NCBI GenBank assembly: GCA_003486675.1
Contig: DNGG01000031.1
Coordinates: forward strand, 1,880 to 7,325
Length of the DNA: 5,446 nt
Source of the DNA: Cyanobacteria bacterium UBA11372
Lineage (GTDB): Bacteria; Cyanobacteriota; Cyanobacteriia; Cyanobacteriales; Aerosakkonemataceae
Direction: 5' to 3'
Part shown: positions 1 through 4,828 of the stretch, in pieces
How positions within the stretch are numbered: the stretch's first letter is position 1
Layout of the letters: each line of letters begins with the position of its first letter
Made by a program: the position numbers and the translations under genes
The notes under the pieces: model-generated
What the model saw: the letters and a program-made list of their open reading frames with translations, nothing else
Databases searched by the model: none
Told to the model about the DNA's origin: nothing

Positions 1-182
1 GCACAACTACCGCAGATGGTATTGCGGCAATTTTTGCGAAATGCTAAACTTCCATCTTGCTCCCACTTAATCCGATTGAGGCAATCCAGGATTGTATTGC
101 CTGGATCGACATCGAGTGTATAAGTTTGAATCCAAGGCTGGCTGTTTTGACTCTGCCGTAAAATCTTAAAAAAAACTTGCAT
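1..182 (-). CDS. sdhB: Succinate dehydrogenase/fumarate reductase iron-sulfur subunit, N-terminal part (cut by window edge)
   Basis: SdhB carries electrons from the flavoprotein subunit towards quinone through three Fe-S clusters, at the membrane. Reading the minus strand from ATG at 182-180 gives 60 residues beginning MQVFFKILRQ, then LDVDPGNTILDCLNRIKWEQ and FRKNCRNTICGSC. The last stretch is the start of the [2Fe-2S] ferredoxin-type cluster, with Cys52, Cys57 and Cys60 spaced C-x4-C-x2-C. The frame is open to base 1, so the fourth cysteine and the C-terminal 4Fe-4S/3Fe-4S domain lie outside. The start is well supported: an in-frame TAG lies at 209-207 with no other ATG between, and an AAAGG Shine-Dalgarno-like run (minus strand, 196-192) sits 9 bases upstream. 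The gene is divergent from the AbrB-like gene. Nothing looks broken in the visible part. Whether the enzyme runs as a succinate dehydrogenase or a fumarate reductase cannot be told from this piece. Confidence 0.92.
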   Translation of the reverse strand, partial: MQVFFKILRQSQNSQPWIQTYTLDVDPGNTILDCLNRIKWEQDGSLAFRKNCRNTICGSC

Positions 183-268
183 TTTCTTGAACCTTTGTCT
201 CGAAATCTAAACCTGCCCTGCTTTTAAGTGTCGCTCAAAGCCAGCGGGTCGTTTCAACATGAGTGGCG

Positions 269-301
269 GGATCTGGTGATGACAAAACTATCACCATTTC
301 C
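269..301. other. Possible RNA hairpin in the sdhB upstream region
   Basis: TGGTGAT (274-280) and ATCACCA (290-296) are a perfect 7-bp inverted repeat around a 9-base loop. Beyond a 2x2 internal mismatch, GGA (269-271) pairs with TCC (299-301). It lies 87 bases upstream of the sdhB start, so it could be in the sdhB leader or belong to a separate transcript. No T-run follows on either strand, so a simple intrinsic terminator is unlikely. Confidence 0.35.
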
Positions 302-439
302 AGTTTAAGGCCGAACATCGCTACAAAAGCTAACGACAGCGCCGTTTTACCCGCTTGACGCTCCCTGTTGCCAGGAAGTCTAAGCTATCTGTACTTAATT
401 TGCTGAGTTTTAAGTAAAGAGATAGGCTCATTAGGCTGG

Positions 440-490
440 TGGGGATATCTTCACTTTTCCGGGCATCTTTAAAGGTGGGGAAGATCCCCA
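440..490. other. Possible long RNA hairpin in intergenic DNA
   Basis: TGGGGAT (440-446) pairs with ATCCCCA (484-490), and after a 2-base AT bulge CTTC (449-452) pairs with GAAG (480-483). This gives 11 base pairs and a 27-base loop. A competing small hairpin, CCCC-loop-GGGG, uses 486-489 and 494-497. A further 8-bp inverted repeat, GATTCCCC (561-568) and GGGGAATC (602-609), lies just downstream. Alternative pairings of this type occur in structured RNAs, but GC runs also make them by chance. Function unknown. Confidence 0.3.
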
Positions 491-945
491 AGCGGGGGAA
501 AATCGGAAAAAATTCGGCTTCATCTCCCGAACATCCCTCATCTGTGCCACCGAAAAGTCAGATTCCCCATCACCTTTATGCCCCATCGTCTTACCTTGCT
601 TGGGGAATCACCCCTTATTGCCCTGCAGCGAGATCAAAAAGATCAACCGATCAAATGCCAGCAAATATCCTGTAAGATAGATTTCTCCATCAGTAAAGTC
701 CCCCACATCTGGCAACCCGAAGGTCAGTACCGATCAAAAAATGGCTGGCGCTATACAACAATGCGATCGCTTGTACGACCCTAGGTATAAAATTCTTTAA
801 AAATTTTGTAGCACAGCACTCTTTTTTGTGGTAAGTAGCCCCCGCAACCTTGTATCTTGATTGCCCGAGCGGCCTGAGATGCCCCCTAGGGAAATTGCCC
901 TGGCTAATCCAGCTTTTTAGGTTGGGTAAAAATTCTAAAAAACAC

Positions 946-976
946 TTGTCAAAAATAGCAGATTTAAGGATATATT
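946..976 (+). promoter_or_regulatory. Candidate sigma-70-type promoter for the AbrB-like gene
   Basis: TTGTCA at 946-951 resembles a -35 box. An AT-rich stretch follows, with TATATT at 971-976 (spacer 19) or the overlapping GATATA at 969-974 (spacer 17). It lies 68-100 bases upstream of the start codon at 1044. The small hairpin at 986-996 would fall near the start of the leader. This is a consensus match by eye only. Confidence 0.35.
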
Positions 977-1043
977 CTTTATAAGGCCCTTTGGGCATGT
1001 GCGACTTTATTAAGTTACCTAAAACTGGATATTTCCAAAAACG

Positions 1044-1472
1044 ATGAGTGAATCAACACCGACTGCATTAACAGGAAAGGCTCTGCTTCAAAAAGTAAAA
1101 GAACTCTCCCACTTGCCTCGGCGCGAAACAGCAAAGCGCTGCGGCTACTACACGGTCACCAAAAACAGCCAGACACGAGTCAATCTGACGGATTTTTATG
1201 ATGCCGTTCTGGCAGCCAGAGGCATTCCTCTGAGTCCAGAAGGGCCAAAAGATGGTCGCGGTCGCGAACCGACCTACCGCGTAAGCGTCCATAAAAACGG
1301 TCAGATTGTTATCGGTTCAACCTACACCGAGGCAATGGGATTAAAGCCTGGTGATGAATTTGAAATCAAGCTGGGCTACAAGCACATCCACCTGATTCAG
1401 GTTGACAGCGATAAAAGCTCTACCAACGGCAAAGTAGCAGACGACGAAGAGGAAGACTCTGACGAAGAATAA
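1044..1472 (+). CDS. Cyanobacterial AbrB-like (cyAbrB/CalA-type) transcriptional regulator
   Basis: The 142-residue product is a cyAbrB protein, a DNA-binding regulator family almost confined to cyanobacteria. Known members affect carbon/nitrogen balance, hydrogenase and superoxide dismutase genes. Residues 9-39 (LTGKALLQKVKELSHLPRRE and on to CGYYTVTK) and 45-75 (RVNLTDFYDAVLAARGIPLS, then GPKDGRGRE) are the conserved N-terminal part. Residues 78-119, from YRVSVHKNGQIVIG to EIKLGYKHIHLIQ, form the C-terminal AbrB-like DNA-binding fold, reversed from the N-terminal position in Bacillus AbrB. The tail is strongly acidic (DDEEEDSDEE, 133-142) and probably disordered. The ATG at 1044 gives the usual N-terminus, but no Shine-Dalgarno sequence precedes it. 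Cyanobacteria usually carry two paralogues. The sequence looks closer to the CalA/cyAbrB1 type from memory of that family, but this was not tested, so no symbol is given. Confidence 0.93.
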   Translation: MSESTPTALTGKALLQKVKELSHLPRRETAKRCGYYTVTKNSQTRVNLTDFYDAVLAARGIPLSPEGPKDGRGREPTYRVSVHKNGQIVIGSTYTEAMGLKPGDEFEIKLGYKHIHLIQVDSDKSSTNGKVADDEEEDSDEE

Positions 1473-1483
1473 ATTTCGCCAGC

Positions 1484-1589
1484 CTTGGTTTATATAGCGT
1501 GGGAATTGGAGTAATTCTGTCACGGCAAGCTGGGAAAGAGCAACCAAGAATCCCCCTGAGTTATCTGGGGGAGTGTCAAATCTATTGAC
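1484..1589 (+). other. Inverted repeats in the spacer between the AbrB-like and protease genes
   Basis: TCCCCC (1551-1556) and GGGGGA (1567-1572) form a perfect 6-bp stem, with GA/TC able to pair inside after a T-T mismatch. Directly after it, GTCAA (1575-1579) and TTGAC (1585-1589) make a second small hairpin. CTTGGTT (1484-1490) and AACCAAG (1542-1548) are a third, wider pair. No T-run follows the G-rich stem, so a leader structure ahead of the protease gene or a factor-assisted 3' end of the regulator mRNA fits better than a textbook terminator. Confidence 0.4.
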
Positions 1590-1601
1590 TGACAGCAAGC
1601 T

Positions 1602-1608
1602 AGAGAGG
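1602..1608 (+). promoter_or_regulatory. Ribosome binding site that fixes the protease start
   Basis: AGAGAGG ends 8 bases before the ATG at 1617. The next in-frame ATG (1674) has no purine-rich sequence upstream, so 1617 is preferred. Confidence 0.6.
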
Positions 1609-1616
1609 CTTATGGG

Positions 1617-2582
1617 ATGCCTGTTTCGCCTAAGCTTGATGTCAACAAAATCAAAGCTGTTGCTGCTGTTACGATGAACTTCTTTGACCAGGCAGCTAGT
1701 TCGCTTTTGTTGTTTTTTACCCAGGCGCACCCAATTTGGCGGGTAATAGCTTTTTTTATAGCCTGGGTAGGGTGCTGGTTACCCATCGCGATCGCAATTG
1801 GGATCGCTATTAATTGGCACCCACCAAAGCCATTGGCAGCAGCGCAAAAGCTGCCTTTATTGGCTTCCCTCTATCTAATAGCACCTTTATTATTATGGTG
1901 GGGAATTGCTGGGGTAGAGGGCGGATCTTTTTCGGGCGGATCTTTTTCGACTTACGGCTTACCCTGGACTCCTGCTGTTTTAGTTTCTTTAGGCTTGGGG
2001 TTCGGCTTAGCCGTATTAAGTTTGGTGGTAATATTTGGCATAGAATCGGCGCTGGGCTGGATTAGTTGGCAGCAGTCAAACTGGCAGCAACTGAAATCGG
2101 TTTGGTTGCCCACTTTTGTGCTGGGATTGTGGATTGGTGGCACCGAGGAATTAATTTTTCGGGGCTTCCTTTTGAACGAACTAATGGGGGTTGGGTTTAA
2201 AGAAGCCTCTGCTGTTACCCCAGAGATGCTGGTTAAACCCACAGCTACGCTTTGGGTGGCAGCAGCAATTTCCAGTCTGATTTTTGCGGTTCTACATCTG
2301 GTTTGGGAAGTGGGAGAAACCTTGCCCCAACTACCAGGATTGTGGCTCATGGGAATGGTACTGGTATTGGCAAGGGTATGCGATCGCGGTAATTTAGGTT
2401 TAGCTTGGGGACTGCACGCAGGTTGGATATGGGGACTCGCTAGTATTGATGCCGCTGGGTTGATAAAATACACTGGTAAGGCATCTGTTTGGATAACAGG
2501 TTTGGCAGGGAAACCTTTAGCCGGTGTAGCTGGTATTTTGTGTTTGTTGGCAACCGCTGCGGTTTTGTCGATTTTGCATTAA
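1617..2582 (+). CDS. CPBP-family intramembrane metalloprotease (CAAX protease/Abi type)
   Basis: The 321-residue protein is an integral membrane protein of the CPBP family (CAAX proteases and bacteriocin-processing enzymes, PF02517). The three family motifs are present: EELIFR with Glu177, Glu178 and Arg182; FAVLH with Phe223 and His227; and GLHAGWIWG with His267. These residues are expected to bind metal and water within the membrane. Hydrophobic segments lie near 39-65, 80-98, 119-142, 163-175, 211-230, 240-254, 258-276 and 291-320, about eight crossings. The substrate is unknown; cyanobacterial members are mostly uncharacterised. A perfect 15-bp in-frame duplication gives GGSFSGGSFS at 102-111, in a loop between hydrophobic segments. 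The gene follows the AbrB-like gene by 144 bases and converges with cbiET. ATG 1674 would shorten the protein by 19 residues but lacks a binding site. Confidence 0.9.
   Translation: MPVSPKLDVNKIKAVAAVTMNFFDQAASSLLLFFTQAHPIWRVIAFFIAWVGCWLPIAIAIGIAINWHPPKPLAAAQKLPLLASLYLIAPLLLWWGIAGVEGGSFSGGSFSTYGLPWTPAVLVSLGLGFGLAVLSLVVIFGIESALGWISWQQSNWQQLKSVWLPTFVLGLWIGGTEELIFRGFLLNELMGVGFKEASAVTPEMLVKPTATLWVAAAISSLIFAVLHLVWEVGETLPQLPGLWLMGMVLVLARVCDRGNLGLAWGLHAGWIWGLASIDAAGLIKYTGKASVWITGLAGKPLAGVAGILCLLATAAVLSILH
1920..1949 (+). repeat. Perfect 15-bp tandem duplication inside the protease gene
   Basis: GGCGGATCTTTTTCG occurs at 1920-1934 and again at 1935-1949 with no mismatch. Being 15 bp it keeps the frame and doubles the peptide GGSFS (residues 102-106 and 107-111). 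Identity at third codon positions points to a recent slippage event. Confidence 0.9.
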
Positions 2583-2616
2583 ATCTACTCGCTTCGGTGG
2601 GAGAAAATTTTTATTG

Positions 2617-2710
2617 AACCGCCAAGACGCCAAGAACGCCAAGGAAGAAGAGGGAAGAAGTGGTAATATTTTACTATGAAAAAAGTAAAATCTAAAAGCG
2701 CTTGGCGGTT
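2617..2710. repeat. AACCGCCAAG repeat: 8/9-bp tandem array with an inverted copy at the cbiET 3' end
   Basis: CGCCAAGA (2620-2627), CGCCAAGAA (2628-2636) and CGCCAAGGA (2637-2645) are three near-identical tandem units, followed by purine-rich DNA. An inverted copy, CTTGGCGGTT, sits at 2701-2710 and pairs perfectly over 10 bp with AACCGCCAAG at 2617-2626. The inverted copy lies within the last codons of cbiET. The rest fills most of the 109-base gap between the convergent protease and cbiET genes. It resembles repeats seen between genes in other cyanobacteria, from memory and not searched. Confidence 0.7.
2668..2691. terminator. Candidate AT-rich bidirectional terminator between convergent genes
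   Basis: ATTTTACT (2668-2675) and AGTAAAAT (2684-2691) are a perfect 8-bp inverted repeat with an 8-base A-rich loop. It lies between the stop codons of the protease (2582) and cbiET (2692). The stem is weak in GC and lacks a clean T-run, so termination could instead use the larger AACCGCCAAG stem that encloses it, or another mechanism. Confidence 0.35.
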
Positions 2711-3957
2711 AAGATTGTGACTGGATTTAGGGGGGAAAAGCGCGTCTTCTGTCCTACAGAAACGGATCTCGATAGTTGGACTTGCAACAGGTGGTAATTC
2801 CAGTTGCGATCGCTAGCCCATTTTACCGCCTCGCTCACATGTTCTACGGTTGCTAAGGCTAGTACAATCGATCCATCAGCAGTTAAGTTACCCCCACAAA
2901 AACTGAGTATTTTAGTCAAATTGCCGCCGCTACCGCCAATAAAAATGCGGTCGGGGGCGGGTAAGCGGTATAAAATTTCTGGGGCGCTTCCGTGGATAGA
3001 AATAATATTTCTCACTTGAAAACGCTGAGAGTTTTTCTCGATCAGGGCAGTACCGGCAGCGGTTTTTTCTATGGCATAAATTCGCGAAGTCGGAAATAAG
3101 CGGGCAATTTCAATCGAAACCGATCCCGTACCGGCTCCAATATCCCAGATGGTTTGGGAGCCTGTAAGGGATAATTCTCCTAAGACTAAGGTGCGGACTT
3201 CTCGCTTCGTGATCAATCCTGGGCGATCGCTAAAACTCAAAAAGCTACCATCGGGTAACCCCAGCATCGGCAGAGATTCTAAATTTGGTAGGGGCAAAAT
3301 GTCCTCGTTTTTATCGCTCAGAGACTCTCGACTCAGTAAAACTACCACATTCAGCGGGGCAAAGGTTTGATTTAATACATCTGATATCGGTAAACACCTC
3401 ACGCGCTCGTCGCTACCGCCCAAGTTTTCGCACACCCAGAAATCGTAGTAGATGGATAGATCTAAAACTTCTAGCAGGCGCGCGATCGCATTGGGAGTGC
3501 GGGTATCGTCGGTTAATACGGCAATCTTGCCCGCACCCTGCTGTAGCGTTTGCGTCAACTGATCAAGAGAACGTCCGTGGGCGCTAACAAATCGGGCATC
3601 TTGCCAAGGTATCTTAATGCGGTTAAACGCCAATTGCACCGAACTGACGTGGGGATGAAACACCAACTGTTCTGGGGGTAATTGCAACAGCAGCAGACGC
3701 CCCAAACCAAAAAACAGCGGATCGCCAGAGACTAATACTACAATGGTGCCGGTGAAGCCGGTTTCTATGCGGCGGCGAATTTCCCGAATCGCGGGCGTAA
3801 AATCGTTGAGAACGATGCGTCTGGCAGGGTGATTGGGGAAATATTCCAGGTGGCGATCGCTTCCCACCAATAGCGTCGCTTCCAATACCAGCTGCCGCAC
3901 TTCCGCAGTCAGTCCAACAGCGCCATCCAAGCCAATTCCAACTACATGTACCGTCAT
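2692..3957 (-). CDS. cobL: Precorrin-6Y C5,15-methyltransferase (decarboxylating), fused CbiE-CbiT
   Basis: This bifunctional enzyme of cobalamin corrin-ring synthesis methylates C5 and C15 of precorrin-6B (or the cobalt form) and decarboxylates the C12 acetate, using S-adenosylmethionine. The 421-residue protein has a CbiE half (about 1-205): N-terminal MTVHVVGIGLDG, VGSDRHLEYF (31-40) and VSGDPLFFGLG (76-86), typical of tetrapyrrole methylases. The CbiT half (about 235-421) starts with PGLITKREVR (246-255), has the SAM-binding loop WDIGAGTGSVSIEIA (271-285), and FIGGSGGNL (339-347). Length and order match CobL/CbiET fusions. The ATG at 3957 gives the canonical N-terminus. No Shine-Dalgarno sequence is evident, and heptamer repeats begin about 12 bases upstream. 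It follows cobH by 106 bases on the same strand, so co-transcription is likely. The stop (2694-2692) sits next to a repeat copy that also encodes the final residues TAKRF. No key motif is missing. Confidence 0.95.
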   Translation of the reverse strand: MTVHVVGIGLDGAVGLTAEVRQLVLEATLLVGSDRHLEYFPNHPARRIVLNDFTPAIREIRRRIETGFTGTIVVLVSGDPLFFGLGRLLLLQLPPEQLVFHPHVSSVQLAFNRIKIPWQDARFVSAHGRSLDQLTQTLQQGAGKIAVLTDDTRTPNAIARLLEVLDLSIYYDFWVCENLGGSDERVRCLPISDVLNQTFAPLNVVVLLSRESLSDKNEDILPLPNLESLPMLGLPDGSFLSFSDRPGLITKREVRTLVLGELSLTGSQTIWDIGAGTGSVSIEIARLFPTSRIYAIEKTAAGTALIEKNSQRFQVRNIISIHGSAPEILYRLPAPDRIFIGGSGGNLTKILSFCGGNLTADGSIVLALATVEHVSEAVKWASDRNWNYHLLQVQLSRSVSVGQKTRFSPLNPVTILTAKRF

Positions 3958-3968
3958 AATTTGATCGT

Positions 3969-3996
3969 GGCTAATAGCTAATGGCTAATGGCTAAT
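3969..3996. repeat. Tandem heptamer array (RGCTAAT)x4 just upstream of cbiET
   Basis: Units GGCTAAT (3969-3975), AGCTAAT (3976-3982), GGCTAAT (3983-3989) and GGCTAAT (3990-3996) are contiguous. This is the short tandem heptamer type known from cyanobacterial genomes. It ends 12 bases from the cbiET start codon, so copy number could change the leader of that mRNA. Confidence 0.85.
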
Positions 3997-4075
3997 AGTA
4001 AAAAGCTTTTATTACCAACTCGTTATTCAAGAGCTTCCCAATTAGCAAACTTGCAATTAGCAATTAGCCATTAGC
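3977..4075 (-). promoter_or_regulatory. Long potential stem-loop spanning the cobH-cbiET junction
   Basis: Bases 3977-3996 and 4056-4075 are complementary over 20 bp with one mismatch (3990 against 4062), enclosing 59 bases. Within the loop, AAAAGCTTTT (4001-4010) is itself a palindrome. In the minus-strand mRNA the stem would start in the last codons of cobH and end 19 bases before the cbiET AUG. No U-run follows, so a processing or translation-coupling effect is more likely than termination. The role is inferred. Confidence 0.5.
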
Positions 4076-4076
4076 G
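4041..4076. repeat. Inverted heptamer array (ATTAGCN) overlapping the cobH 3' end
   Basis: ATTAGCA (4056-4062), ATTAGCC (4063-4069) and ATTAGCG (4070-4076) are contiguous, and a separate ATTAGCA lies at 4041-4047. They are the reverse complement of the GCTAAT units near cbiET. The cobH stop TAA (4066-4064) and its last codons (Ala-Asn-Gly) are made from this array. Confidence 0.8.
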
Positions 4077-4681
4077 TTTTCCCAAGCCAGAACTATTAAA
4101 GCATTAAGGATGGCAGATGCAACCGGAGAACCGCCTTTACGCCCTTCAACGCGAATTTGGGGTACTGGAGTTTGAGCCAGGACTGCTTTGGACTCGACCA
4201 CGGAAACAAAGCCAACGGGTGCGCCAATTACCAACGCCGGTGATACAAAAGCGTTTTTTAACTCAGTACACAGCGCCAGCAGAGCCGTAGGCGCATTGCC
4301 GAAGACAAAAATACCTTGGGGGAATTTCTGCCAGCATTCTAGTAACCCGGTTTCGGTGCGAGTTTTGCCCCCAAGAGCAACGCCTGCTTGCTCAACTGCA
4401 CAGATGAGGGGGTTGTTAAAGGTTTTGGCGACCATACCGGCAATTCCCTTTTCCACCATTCCCACATCTGTAACAATAGGCACGCCTTGCTGGAGGGCAG
4501 CGATCGCCGCGGCGATCGCTCCTGGACTGAAGCGAATCAGGTGCTTAAACTCAAAGTCAGCCGTACTGTGAATTACTCGCTGGACAATCGCGTACTCAGT
4601 TGGACTAAAGTTATGTTCGCCGATTTCTTGGTCGATGATGGCAAAACTTTGTTCCAGAATTGGGTGGTTAAGAGAACTCAT
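4064..4681 (-). CDS. cobH: Precorrin-8X methylmutase (CobH/CbiC)
   Basis: The enzyme moves the methyl group of (cobalt-)precorrin-8 from C11 to C12, giving (cobalt-)hydrogenobyrinate-type product, one step after the CbiET reaction. From ATG 4681 the protein has 205 residues, close to the usual length of about 210. It begins MSSLNHPILEQSFAIIDQEI. VIHSTADFEF (37-46) contains the expected catalytic histidine (His38). PIVTDVGMVEKGI (68-80), GNAPTALLAL (128-137), IGAPVGFV (152-159) and the RKGGSPVASAILNALI stretch (181-196) are typical of the family. The frame stays open upstream, with an ATG at 4735 (+18 residues) and TTG at 4762 (+27). Those extensions cross a 15-bp tandem repeat and a palindromic repeat, so they look like repeat DNA rather than family sequence. 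Cyanobacteria mostly use the early-cobalt route, so the true substrate may be cobalt-precorrin-8 (CbiC). The C-terminus runs into heptamer repeats. Confidence 0.93.
   Translation of the reverse strand: MSSLNHPILEQSFAIIDQEIGEHNFSPTEYAIVQRVIHSTADFEFKHLIRFSPGAIAAAIAALQQGVPIVTDVGMVEKGIAGMVAKTFNNPLICAVEQAGVALGGKTRTETGLLECWQKFPQGIFVFGNAPTALLALCTELKNAFVSPALVIGAPVGFVSVVESKAVLAQTPVPQIRVEGRKGGSPVASAILNALIVLAWENANG
4499..4520. repeat. 22-bp perfect palindrome built from two HIP1 octamers inside cobH
   Basis: GCGATCGC (4500-4507), CGCG (4508-4511) and GCGATCGC (4512-4519) join into a perfect palindrome, extended by A4499/T4520. It encodes an Ala/Ile-rich helix (AIAAAIAA) just after the FSPG motif of CobH. 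Two HIP1 sites 12 bases apart are notable even for HIP1-rich genomes. Confidence 0.9.
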
Positions 4682-4685
4682 AGAA

Positions 4686-4715
4686 ACTGTGGATTTTAGA
4701 GCAGTGGATTTTAGA
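4686..4715. repeat. Imperfect 15-bp tandem repeat at the cobH 5' end
   Basis: ACTGTGGATTTTAGA (4686-4700) and GCAGTGGATTTTAGA (4701-4715) match at 13 of 15 bases. In the longer reading of CobH they would encode the doubled peptide LKST-ALKST. With the start at 4681 they are the mRNA leader. GATTTTAGATT (4707-4717) is an exact inverted match to AATCTAAAATC (4793-4803) in the array below. Confidence 0.75.
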
Positions 4716-4738
4716 TTATCTGGACTAACGCTCATATT

Positions 4739-4776
4739 CCCGGTTTCTACGAAATCAACCAAGAAACCGGGTTTCT
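4739..4776. repeat. Palindromic repeat AGAAACC/GGTTTCT between the phosphoesterase gene and cobH
   Basis: CCCGGTTTCT (4739-4748) and AGAAACCGGG (4762-4771) are a perfect 10-bp inverted pair. The right copy also belongs to the 15-bp palindrome AGAAACC-G-GGTTTCT (4762-4776). Similar AGAAACC/GGTTTCT palindromes are, from memory, dispersed in filamentous cyanobacteria. It could fold as a hairpin in the leader of cobH or mark a small non-autonomous repeat insertion. Confidence 0.75.
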
Positions 4777-4792
4777 GGCCTCCAATTCCCCC

Positions 4793-4828
4793 AATCTAAA
4801 ATCTAAAATCTAAAATCTAAAATTCTAA
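4793..4828. repeat. Tandem heptamer array (AATCTAA)x4 plus a degenerate unit at the phosphoesterase 3' end
   Basis: AATCTAA occurs four times without a gap (4793-4799, 4800-4806, 4807-4813, 4814-4820), followed by AATTCTAA (4821-4828). The stop codon TAG of the phosphoesterase-like gene (4819-4817) and its last two residues, Glu-Phe, are encoded within the array. This is a slippage-prone short tandem repeat. Confidence 0.9.

Larger units (their letters stand above)
183..1043. other. Long non-coding region between divergent sdhB and the AbrB-like gene
   Basis: This 861-base gap has no reading frame that resembles a protein. The longest open frames (439-675 and 578-784 plus, 998-690 minus) have no recognisable domain and no consistent start signal. 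The left part (about 240-620) is rich in short inverted repeats and in GGGG/CCCC runs, listed separately. The right part (about 780-1043) is AT-rich and probably holds the promoter of the AbrB-like gene. It also contains the hairpin GCCC-TTT-GGGC at 986-996 and one HIP1 site at 763-770. Both genes' regulatory regions should lie here, and the length leaves room for a small RNA. No tRNA, rRNA or known riboswitch consensus was recognised by eye. Confidence 0.7.

Noticed and set aside
439..784. Two overlapping plus-strand open frames (78 and 68 residues)
   Set aside because: One starts at GTG within a G-run hairpin, neither has a ribosome binding site, and neither peptide shows a domain or conserved look.
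859..905. tRNA-like D-arm string (TGCCCGAGCGGCCTGAG)
   Set aside because: It resembles the D-arm of a serine tRNA, but no anticodon stem, T-loop (TTCRA) or acceptor pairing follows.
690..998. 102-residue minus-strand open frame in the non-coding gap
   Set aside because: The predicted peptide matches no family I recognise, covers the likely promoter of the AbrB-like gene and has mixed composition like translated spacer.
1585..1614. TTGACT (1585-1590) as a -35 box for the protease gene
   Set aside because: A -10 box at normal spacing would fall on the start codon, and no TATAAT-like sequence is there.
1068..1730. Minus-strand open frames opposite the AbrB-like gene and the start of the protease gene
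   Set aside because: They are antisense shadows of well-supported genes, with no recognisable protein sequence.
3969..4076. Heptamer arrays as a CRISPR array
   Set aside because: Units are 7 bp and contiguous with no spacers of uniform length, and there are no cas genes.
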